Shown here: in pieces, positions 1-5,701 of the stretch
Position numbering within the stretch: the first letter of the stretch is position 1
Layout: the number at the start of each line of letters is the position of its first letter
Assembly: GCA_029934175.1 (NCBI GenBank)
Contig: JAOZMT010000081.1
Span: 1 to 8,186 of the forward strand
DNA from: Victivallales bacterium
GTDB taxonomy: Bacteria > Verrucomicrobiota > Lentisphaeria > Victivallales > JAUVCU01
Direction of reading: 5' to 3'
Length of the DNA: 8,186 bases
Program-made: the position numbers and the translations under genes
The notes under the pieces: generated by a model
Told to the model about the DNA's origin: nothing
Seen by the model: only the letters and a program-made list of their open reading frames with translations
Database searches by the model: none

Positions 1-21
1 AATCTATTCATTTATATTTTC

Positions 22-954
22 TTATTTTAGACTAATAGCTTTTTTGACTGCTTTGATAATTTCTTCTGTAGAAATACCTGCTCTAGCTAAGATCTCTTCA
101 TATTTTCCTGATTCTCCATACTTATCAGAAACCCCAACTTTAACAACTGGAATTGGATTTGTCTCTGAAATTAAAGATGCAACTGAACTTCCAAGACCAC
201 CAAAAATATTGTGTTCTTCAACTGTGACTATCGCCCCTGTTTCAGTTGCAGCATTCGCAATTATCTTTGAATCTAATGGTTTAACTGTAGGCATATCAAT
301 AAGTCTAGCATTAATTCCTTCTGTTTTCAATTGCTCAACTGCACATCTCGCAAATCTCATTGGAATTCCACAACCTATAATTGTGACATCAGAACCATCA
401 TTGACTGTTATACCTTTCCCTATTTCAAAATTAATATTTTCATCATATTCTTGAGTAATTGCTTCACGAGATAGGCGTAAATAAACAGGACCTTCATATT
501 TAATCATCTCTTCTACAGCTTTTTTAGTTGTTGTAATATCAGAAGGACATAAAACTAAAATATTAGGGATAGCCTGCATTACTCCCATATCTTCTATGGT
601 TTGATGACTCGCTCCATCTGCAAAATCAGATAACCCTGCATAGCCTCCAGCAATTTTCACATTTAATTTATTATATGCGACCAAACTTCTTACTGGATCT
701 CCAGCTCTTAAAGCTAAGAATAAAGCAAAAGTTGAAACTACTGGAATCATTCCTGTTGAAGCCATTCCTGCTGCAGCACTTACCATATTTCCTTCTGCTA
801 TTCCAAAATTAAAAAATCTTTCAGGATATTTAGTTCCAAATAATTTTGTTTGTGTACTGCCTGATACATCAGCATCACACACTATCAAATTTTCAACACT
901 AGATCCTAGTTCAACTAATGTTTCTCCAAATATTAATCTTTGTGGTTTAGACAT
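22..954 (-). CDS. tkt: Transketolase C-terminal subunit (pyrimidine-binding and transketolase-C domains)
   Basis: This 310-residue protein is the second half of the split transketolase. The pyrimidine-binding domain (about 1-165) contains FFNFGIAEGNM (47-57), whose glutamate E54 should activate the ThDP aminopyrimidine ring, and GASHQTIEDM (114-123), the conserved substrate-side loop with H117. The C-terminal domain (about 185-305) shows MPTVKPLD (223-230), VEEHNIFGGLGS (246-257) and GVSDKYGESG (273-282), all usual for the family. It resembles the transketolase-like second subunits of archaea and many anaerobes more than DXS, since DXS is a single fused chain. The start has AGAGAGG six bases upstream, overlapping the stop of the N-terminal subunit, so the two should be co-translated in balanced amounts. 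No terminator is seen in the 21 bases that remain after its stop, so the operon may continue beyond the window. Confidence 0.93.
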   Translation of the reverse strand: MSKPQRLIFGETLVELGSSVENLIVCDADVSGSTQTKLFGTKYPERFFNFGIAEGNMVSAAAGMASTGMIPVVSTFALFLALRAGDPVRSLVAYNKLNVKIAGGYAGLSDFADGASHQTIEDMGVMQAIPNILVLCPSDITTTKKAVEEMIKYEGPVYLRLSREAITQEYDENINFEIGKGITVNDGSDVTIIGCGIPMRFARCAVEQLKTEGINARLIDMPTVKPLDSKIIANAATETGAIVTVEEHNIFGGLGSSVASLISETNPIPVVKVGVSDKYGESGKYEEILARAGISTEEIIKAVKKAISLK

Positions 955-960
955 TATATA

Positions 961-967
961 CCTCTCT
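961..967 (-). promoter_or_regulatory. Ribosome binding site of the transketolase C-subunit
   Basis: AGAGAGG on the minus strand ends six bases before the ATG at 954 and its first base is the last base of the N-subunit stop codon. Terminating ribosomes can therefore reload directly, which favours equal amounts of the two subunits. Confidence 0.6.
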
Positions 968-1791
968 TATAAATTGTTTAATGTTGCTGTTAATTCAGCT
1001 TCTGCATTGGCAAAATCTTCTGCATTGATTGGTTTACCATGCCATGCTGCTTGACCTTCCATAAATGAAACTCCTTTCCCTTTAACTGTATGTGCAATGA
1101 TGACGACTGCATCATTATCTTCATTAGCTGCTTTAATTGTTGATTCTAATTCTTCACAATCATGCCCATTACACTCCATTGTTTTAAGTCCAAAAGCGTT
1201 TAATTTACCTTTTAAGTCGTTCATAGGCATAATTTCTTCTTTAGTTCCATCCAGCTGAACATTATTTTTATCAATAATCACTGTTAAGTTTGATAAATTC
1301 CATTTTGCGATTGATGCAAATGCTTCCCAATTTTGTCCTTCATCAAGCTCTCCATCTCCACAAATAACATAAGTTCTCCATTTTTCATTTTTTACCCTTG
1401 CAGATAGAGCCATTCCAACACCTACTGATGCTCCTAAACCTAATGATCCCATAGACATATCCACTCCAGGGCATTTACTCATACATGGATGTCCTTGTAA
1501 TATAGAACCTGTTTGTCTAAGTGTCCCTAGTATTTCCTTATCAAAAAAACCTTTGCGTGCTAGTGTAACATATAAAGTTGGTGCAGCATGACCTTTACTT
1601 AATACAAAACGATCTCGCGTTTCAAGTTTTGGATTACTAGAGTCTATATTCATAAACTGTTCATATAAAACAGTTGTTATTTCTGCACATGAATAACTTC
1701 CTCCTGTATGCCCACTTCCTGCTTTATGGTTCATCTCAAGAACAGTTAATCTAAGTTCTTGTGCCGTTTTTTGTAATTCTTTTGTTGTCAT
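967..1791 (-). CDS. tkt: Transketolase N-terminal (thiamine diphosphate-binding) subunit
   Basis: This is the first half of a split transketolase, which moves two-carbon ketol units between sugar phosphates in the non-oxidative pentose phosphate pathway. Residues are counted from the ATG at 1791 (274 aa). Landmarks are GSGHTGG (25-31), SKGHAAPTLY (66-75), QGHP (99-102), and the ThDP/metal motif GDG (145-147) ending in NN (176-177). The GDG/NN spacing and the histidines match transketolase rather than a dehydrogenase E1. An in-frame ATG lies upstream at 1833, but that start would sit between the -35 and -10 of the predicted promoter and adds 14 residues unlike the family. AAAAGGAG five bases before 1791 supports the shorter start. 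It is separated by 12 nt from the C-terminal subunit, with which it must pair to form active sites. It is predicted to be transcribed from its own promoter in the gap after the channel gene. Confidence 0.93.
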   Translation of the reverse strand: MTTKELQKTAQELRLTVLEMNHKAGSGHTGGSYSCAEITTVLYEQFMNIDSSNPKLETRDRFVLSKGHAAPTLYVTLARKGFFDKEILGTLRQTGSILQGHPCMSKCPGVDMSMGSLGLGASVGVGMALSARVKNEKWRTYVICGDGELDEGQNWEAFASIAKWNLSNLTVIIDKNNVQLDGTKEEIMPMNDLKGKLNAFGLKTMECNGHDCEELESTIKAANEDNDAVVIIAHTVKGKGVSFMEGQAAWHGKPINAEDFANAEAELTATLNNL

Positions 1792-1796
1792 TTTAT

Positions 1797-1804
1797 CTCC
1801 TTTT
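1797..1804 (-). promoter_or_regulatory. Ribosome binding site deciding the start of the transketolase N-subunit
   Basis: AAAAGGAG on the minus strand ends five bases before the ATG at 1791. It has no comparable counterpart before the upstream in-frame ATG at 1833, so it fixes the start at 1791. Confidence 0.75.
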
Positions 1805-1810
1805 TTATAA

Positions 1811-1837
1811 ATTAATAGTATATTGTATACCATTAAT
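1811..1837. promoter_or_regulatory. 27-bp imperfect palindrome over the -10/start site: putative operator
   Basis: On the plus strand the left arm ATTAATAGTATA and right arm TATACCATTAAT flank a 3-base centre TTG; 11 of the 12 arm positions pair. Nested in it is TTGTATACCA (1823-1832), close to the TTGTATACAA-type sites known for FCD-domain GntR regulators. It covers the predicted -10 and transcript start of the transketolase promoter, where a repressor would block initiation. The arms are mostly A/T, so a random origin is possible, and no regulator gene is in the window. Confidence 0.4.
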
Positions 1838-1849
1838 CTGAAATTTCAA
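1822..1849 (-). promoter_or_regulatory. Predicted sigma70-type promoter of the transketolase pair
   Basis: On the minus strand, TTGAAA (1849-1844) and TACAAT (1827-1822) are separated by 16 bases, each one or two mismatches from consensus. A TGG sits just before the overlapping TATACA, which could act as an extended -10. The predicted transcript start is near 1815, giving a leader of about 24 nt with a well-placed ribosome site before the ATG at 1791. This placement and the 113-nt gap after the channel gene support an independent transcription unit. It was assigned by eye only; the region is very AT-rich, so chance matches are easier. Confidence 0.6.
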
Positions 1850-1861
1850 GTTTTCACAATT

Positions 1862-1879
1862 ATTTTTTTATATTTTTTA
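1862..1879 (-). promoter_or_regulatory. Phased A-tracts upstream of the -35 (UP-element-like)
   Basis: The minus strand carries an A7 (1869-1863) and an A6 (1878-1873) whose centres are about 9.5 bases apart, close to one helical turn. Relative to a start near 1815 they fall at about -48 to -63. Such tracts can bend DNA and contact the RNA polymerase alpha subunits as an UP element. The assignment depends on the predicted promoter and on an AT-rich background. Confidence 0.35.
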
Positions 1880-1904
1880 CAGCCTATTAAAATAAGAAAT
1901 ATTA

Positions 1905-2810
1905 TTATTGCACAAATTCTTTACATTCTAACTTGTTATTAAAGAATCTTTGTGTAGGGTATGCAAAGTCAATATCTGCATATTCCGCAAATCTAATTAA
2001 AATTTCTTCCCATATTTCTTCTTCACTTGTTCTTCTTTTTTGAGGATTTGAAAGATATCTAATAGTCAACATAACTCCAGAATCTTTAACAGAAGTGTAA
2101 ACAGTAGGAGTTAGATTTTTATACATAATCATAAAATTTTTAGAAGATTCTCTTACATACTTCTCTGCTTTAGCTGATATATGTTCAGAATTTTTATTAG
2201 CAACATCTAATAATATTTTTTTTGCAGTCTTCCAATCACTTTCAAATGTTAATAAAACAGGGATTTCATTCCATATAAATTTAAATCCTTGTCCAAAATT
2301 CGCAATTGGAGAATTTAGAATAATACTATTTGGCAAATGCATAACTCGCCCTGTGCTTTGGTCTGCATCAACCCAATTGCCTATTTCCATTAAAGAAAAT
2401 CTGAAAAAATGAATATCTATCACATCGCCTTTTAGATCTCCAATTTCAACTCTATCTCCAATAGAAAAAGGATTTTTCCAAACAATATATACCCAGCCAG
2501 CAAAACATTTTACTATATCTTGCAGTGCAAATGAAATACCAAGTGTTAGAAAACCAAAAATTTCAGTTATTTTTTCTCCTGATTGTGAAATAATAGCAAA
2601 AAATATCAAAATTATAAAAATATAATAAACAGTATTTATAGTCTTACGACCTTTATACCTTTTCTCAGGGTCATTAGTGTTTTTCCAAACAATTCGCATA
2701 ATTGCTACTTTTAATAAATATAAAAATAACAATATTGTAAAATAGGAAAGCAAGGAATAAATCTGTGCCTCAGCAAGACCAGTTAAACTTTGTATTTTAG
2801 AAAGAATCAT
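1905..2810 (-). CDS. MscS-family small-conductance mechanosensitive channel
   Basis: This 301-residue inner-membrane protein is a likely stretch-gated pore that releases solutes during hypo-osmotic shock. Three hydrophobic segments are visible: about 17-40, 60-78 and 83-112. The third has the MscS TM3 pattern of small residues (GFLTLGISFALQDIVKCFAG, 86-105), followed by the beta-domain signature NPFSIGDRVEIGDLKG (113-128). HLPNS (158-162) and ANF (170-172) lie where MscS proteins have the iPNs and N(y/f) motifs of the cytoplasmic vestibule. YPTQ (284-287) near the C-terminus is a common ending for the family. A short insert (about 144-152) sits before HLPNS, compared with minimal MscS. It is the last gene of the pyr cluster; its ATG overlaps the pyrC stop (ATGA) and it has only a weak ribosome site. 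Family membership is firm. The gating threshold and exact subfamily are unknown, and nothing ties it biochemically to pyrimidine synthesis. Confidence 0.9.
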   Translation of the reverse strand: MILSKIQSLTGLAEAQIYSLLSYFTILLFLYLLKVAIMRIVWKNTNDPEKRYKGRKTINTVYYIFIILIFFAIISQSGEKITEIFGFLTLGISFALQDIVKCFAGWVYIVWKNPFSIGDRVEIGDLKGDVIDIHFFRFSLMEIGNWVDADQSTGRVMHLPNSIILNSPIANFGQGFKFIWNEIPVLLTFESDWKTAKKILLDVANKNSEHISAKAEKYVRESSKNFMIMYKNLTPTVYTSVKDSGVMLTIRYLSNPQKRRTSEEEIWEEILIRFAEYADIDFAYPTQRFFNNKLECKEFVQ

Positions 2811-4114
2811 TTTTGAATAGAACCTACAATATCATTTAATTCACTATAAATAAAACCACCGTCAACAATTGTAGCGACAGCTTTTCCTTTAGCTTTATAC
2901 CCATCAAATGGAGTGTTTCTAGCTAATGAATAAAAAGATTTTTTGCAAATAGTATGTTCTTTATTTAAATCAAGAATTGTAATGTCTGCATCTTTACCTT
3001 CTATTATAGTTCCAAGTTTTTCCATTTTTAAAACATCGGCAGGTCCTTTTGTGAATTTTGAAATAAAATCACTTATGTTTAAAACTTCTTTATGATATAG
3101 TTCAGTCAAACATACAGATACAGCTGTTTCCAATCCAATAATTCCAAAAGGTGCATAATTAAACTCAACAAGTTTTTCAGTTTCACTATGAGGTGCATGG
3201 TCAGTTGCGATAACAGAAATCGTCCCATCTCTCAAACCTTCAATTAACGAAAGTCTATCTTCTTCTGATGCAAGCGGAGGGTTCATTTTGTAATTAGTAT
3301 CATAATATTTTATATTTTCATCTGTCAATGAGATGTGGTGTGGAGTAACTTCTGCAGTGACTCTAACTCCTTTAGCTTGTGCATCACGCAATAAATCAAC
3401 ACTTTCTTTAGCGCTAATATGCTGCATGTGAATATCCCAATCAGTATCTCTTGAAATCATAATATTTCTAGCAATCATCAGTGCTTCAGATGTATTTGGT
3501 ATTCCTTTCATTCCTAAAACAGTTGACCAATATCCTTTATGCATAACTCCACCAGTAAATTGGTCTTCATCTTCACAATGATCTAAAATAGGCAAGTTAA
3601 AAGTTTTAGAATATTCAACAATATTTTTCATTATTTCAAAATTTTGAATACAATGCCCGTCATCTGTTAATGCTACAACACCAGCTTCTTTTAAACTGCC
3701 AATTGATGCCATTTGCTTTCCATTTCCGCCTTTAGTCATAGCTCCTGATGGATAAACCTTTACGACTCCATCATCTCTAGTATGTGTGCGAATATATTCA
3801 ATAGTAGCAGTTGAGTCAGCCGCAGGGTTAGTATTTGGCATTGCAACAAGTGAAGTAAAACCACCAGCAGCAGCAGCTCTAGTTCCCGTCTTTATTGTTT
3901 CTTTATGATTGCCTCCAGGTTGGCGTAAATGCACATGCATATCTATAAACCCTGGAGATATAATTAATCCTGAAACATTGATAATTTCAGCATCTTTAAT
4001 CGTTTCTGAATTTGCAAATTTCCCATTTTGAATACCAACATCCATAACTTTATCGATATTTTGTTTAGGATCAATTACCCTACCACCTTTTAAAATATAA
4101 TTATTTTTTTTCAT
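2807..4114 (-). CDS. pyrC: Dihydroorotase, class I (PyrC)
   Basis: PyrC cyclises N-carbamoyl-aspartate to dihydroorotate, the step directly after PyrB. It is a zinc-dependent amidohydrolase of 435 residues, the usual length for the class I/PyrC-AllB group. The metal and substrate residues are all present: HVHLRQPG (60-67, with H60, H62 and R64), the aspartate pair in LTDDGH (149-154), H179 in LDHCEDE, H232 in MQHIS, and D305 in ATDHAPH (303-309). It therefore looks catalytically competent, unlike the degenerate DHOase-like partners (PyrC') found beside pyrB in some bacteria. Allantoinase is a close relative, but adjacency to pyrB decides for dihydroorotase. The start lies inside the pyrB 3' end with only a weak AGGA ten bases upstream, so coupling is likely. 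The stop overlaps the start of the next gene as ATGA. In other bacteria, class I DHOases can form a joint complex with ATCase; whether this pair does is inference. Confidence 0.95.
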   Translation of the reverse strand: MKKNNYILKGGRVIDPKQNIDKVMDVGIQNGKFANSETIKDAEIINVSGLIISPGFIDMHVHLRQPGGNHKETIKTGTRAAAAGGFTSLVAMPNTNPAADSTATIEYIRTHTRDDGVVKVYPSGAMTKGGNGKQMASIGSLKEAGVVALTDDGHCIQNFEIMKNIVEYSKTFNLPILDHCEDEDQFTGGVMHKGYWSTVLGMKGIPNTSEALMIARNIMISRDTDWDIHMQHISAKESVDLLRDAQAKGVRVTAEVTPHHISLTDENIKYYDTNYKMNPPLASEEDRLSLIEGLRDGTISVIATDHAPHSETEKLVEFNYAPFGIIGLETAVSVCLTELYHKEVLNISDFISKFTKGPADVLKMEKLGTIIEGKDADITILDLNKEHTICKKSFYSLARNTPFDGYKAKGKAVATIVDGGFIYSELNDIVGSIQK

Positions 4115-5042
4115 TGTTTAAAAATCCTGTTATTAAATATAAAACGCCCATTCTAACCGCTAAACCGTTTGTAACTTGTTCGAGAATTACAGATTGTGGA
4201 CCATCTGCAATTTCAGAATCTAACTCAACCCCTCTATTTATAGGACCAGGGTGCATTATCAAAGCATCTGGAGAAAGATATTTTATAGTTCTTTTATTTA
4301 AAGCAAAGTATTTTGAATACTCTGCTGTGCTTGGGAAAAAACCGCCCTCTTGTCGTTCTTGCTGTATTCTTAACATATTAACTACATCTGCACCTTCCAA
4401 AGCATCTTGTATTTTATCACAAACTCTAACGCCAATTTGTTCAAATTCTCTAGGAACAAGTGTTCTTGGTCCACAAATTGTAACATTAGCACCCAATTTT
4501 AATAATCCCCAGATATTACTTCTAGCAACTCTTCCATGTAGAATATCTCCAATAATAGAAACATTTAATCCTTTTATAGAACCTTTTTTTTCTCTCATTG
4601 TAAAAATATCTAATAATCCTTGTGTAGGATGACTATGTGCACCATCACCTGCATTAATAACGCCAACATTAAGATTTTTTGCAAGAAAGTCAGCCGCGCC
4701 AGGGGCAGAATGTCGTATAACAACTAAATCAACTTGCATTGCCTCAATATTTCTAACAGTATCAAGTAAAGTTTCACCTTTTTTTAAACTACTCGTTGAT
4801 GCAGAAATATTAATAGTATCAGCACTTAACCTTTTTTCTGCAAGTTCAAATGATAATATAGTTCTTGTGCTAGGTTCAACAAAAAAATTCACAATAGTTT
4901 TCCCACGCAATGCAGGAACCTTTTTTACATTTCTTTGATTGACCTTTTTAAATTCTTCTGCTGTATCTAAAATTTCAGTTATTTCATCAGCATTTAAATC
5001 ATAAAGACTTAATAAATCTTTTTTCTTCCAAATATGATCCAT
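4101..5042 (-). CDS. pyrB: Aspartate carbamoyltransferase catalytic subunit
   Basis: PyrB condenses carbamoyl phosphate with aspartate to give N-carbamoyl-aspartate, the committed step of de novo UMP synthesis, in the cytoplasm as a trimer. Residue numbers here count from the upstream ATG at 5048. The carbamoyl-phosphate motif is EPSTRT (58-63); the mobile loop is SLKKGET (87-93, K90 and E92); then R112-H113, GDGAHSHPTQ (134-143), LRIQQER (226-232) for aspartate binding, and HPGP (266-269). All catalytic residues are present. There are two in-frame ATGs. The one at 5048 is only one base from GGAG, while the one at 5042 is seven bases away, so I start at 5042 (313 residues). The 5048 start would give an ATGA overlap with queE. 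The 3' end overlaps pyrC by 14 bases. No regulatory pyrI is visible, so allosteric control as in E. coli is not indicated here. Confidence 0.95.
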   Translation of the reverse strand: MDHIWKKKDLLSLYDLNADEITEILDTAEEFKKVNQRNVKKVPALRGKTIVNFFVEPSTRTILSFELAEKRLSADTINISASTSSLKKGETLLDTVRNIEAMQVDLVVIRHSAPGAADFLAKNLNVGVINAGDGAHSHPTQGLLDIFTMREKKGSIKGLNVSIIGDILHGRVARSNIWGLLKLGANVTICGPRTLVPREFEQIGVRVCDKIQDALEGADVVNMLRIQQERQEGGFFPSTAEYSKYFALNKRTIKYLSPDALIMHPGPINRGVELDSEIADGPQSVILEQVTNGLAVRMGVLYLITGFLNNEKK

Positions 5043-5044
5043 TT

Positions 5045-5701
5045 TCATACTCCTCTTTTATTTTTATCCCATATAAATTTATGAATTTGCAATTGTAGCC
5101 TAGCAGGAACATTATCTTGAAGCATTAATTCAACTAATTCACTAGCACTTATTGAATCCAAAATTGGACTCAGTAATATATTATTTACTTTATCCGACAA
5201 TTCATATTCATCAATTATTTTTATAGCATAAATATAATCATTGAAGTCAGAAATAACAAATTTAACCTCATCTTTTTCTGATAAATATTGAAAGTTTGAA
5301 TACAAGTTAGATTCAAATTCTCCACTTGATGGAGTTTTGCAGTCTAAAATTTTAATGACATCTTTAGGTAATACTTCTATAGGATAAGAACCATTGGTTT
5401 CTATCATAACTTCAAAACCTTCAAATAGTAATTTTTCACATAATGCAAGCGTGTTATTTTGTGCTAAAGGTTCTCCACCAGTAATTTCAATAAGATTTAC
5501 TTTTGATTTTTTAGCTTCTTCAACTATCTCGTCAACAGTTTTTTCAACCCCACTTTCTGCGAGTAATGCAAATTCTGTATCACAATATTTACATCGTAAA
5601 TTACATCCAGCTAATCTTATAAAAAAAGTTAATTTTCCTGCGTGTGATGATTCTCCTTGAATACTCTTAAATGTTTCAGCTACAATTAAGGTTGGTGACA
5701 T
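5045..5701 (-). CDS. queE: 7-carboxy-7-deazaguanine synthase (radical SAM, QueE)
   Basis: QueE is a cytoplasmic radical SAM enzyme that contracts 6-carboxytetrahydropterin to 7-carboxy-7-deazaguanine, on the way to preQ0 and the tRNA base queuosine. The 218-residue protein has the family's usual length. Visible are the substrate-side SIQGE motif (13-17), the [4Fe-4S] cysteines C33-x3-C37-x2-C40, the SAM-contacting GGEP (75-78), ETNG (101-104), DCKTP (120-124) and the C-terminal LQLQIHK (202-208) typical of QueE. The start codon shares one base with the kinase stop (TAATG) and has no good Shine-Dalgarno, so translation is probably coupled to the kinase. The stop abuts pyrB. No queC, queD, queF or tgt is in the window. 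7-deazaguanine DNA-modification systems also use QueE, but nothing here points to one. The short length and overall match make QueE much likelier than another radical SAM activase. Confidence 0.92.
   Translation of the reverse strand: MSPTLIVAETFKSIQGESSHAGKLTFFIRLAGCNLRCKYCDTEFALLAESGVEKTVDEIVEEAKKSKVNLIEITGGEPLAQNNTLALCEKLLFEGFEVMIETNGSYPIEVLPKDVIKILDCKTPSSGEFESNLYSNFQYLSEKDEVKFVISDFNDYIYAIKIIDEYELSDKVNNILLSPILDSISASELVELMLQDNVPARLQLQIHKFIWDKNKRGV
5050..5057 (-). promoter_or_regulatory. Ribosome binding site deciding the pyrB start
   Basis: AAGAGGAG on the minus strand is one base from the ATG at 5048 but seven bases from the in-frame ATG at 5042. The second spacing is the productive one, so translation of pyrB probably starts at 5042. 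The site lies inside the 3' end of queE. Confidence 0.75.

Noticed and set aside
44..454. Plus-strand open frame of 136 codons
   Set aside because: It is antisense to the transketolase C-subunit, whose motifs are unambiguous; it has no ribosome site or recognisable domain.
1850..1904. Intrinsic terminator after the channel gene
   Set aside because: No GC-containing stem followed by a T-run exists on the minus strand; the T-runs are on the plus strand, where nothing is transcribed toward them. Some read-through into the transketolase genes is possible.
2807..4114. PyrC as an inactive DHOase-like partner of ATCase
   Set aside because: The metal-binding histidines, the aspartates and the substrate arginine are all present, so an active enzyme is the better reading.
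4114..4632. Plus-strand open frame of 172 codons
   Set aside because: It is a shadow of pyrB on the opposite strand; the composition reflects reversed pyrB codons and there is no independent support.
4101..5042. PyrB as ornithine carbamoyltransferase
   Set aside because: The SLKKGET loop and HPGP motif, plus adjacency to dihydroorotase, are those of aspartate carbamoyltransferase; the ornithine-binding motif is absent.
5394..5660. Plus-strand open frame of 88 codons
   Set aside because: It is antisense to queE, including its iron-sulfur motif region; no ribosome site.
5045..5701. QueE as part of a 7-deazaguanine DNA-modification (dpd-like) defence island
   Set aside because: No dpd-type, nuclease, helicase or other 7-deazaguanine genes are present and the neighbours are housekeeping genes.
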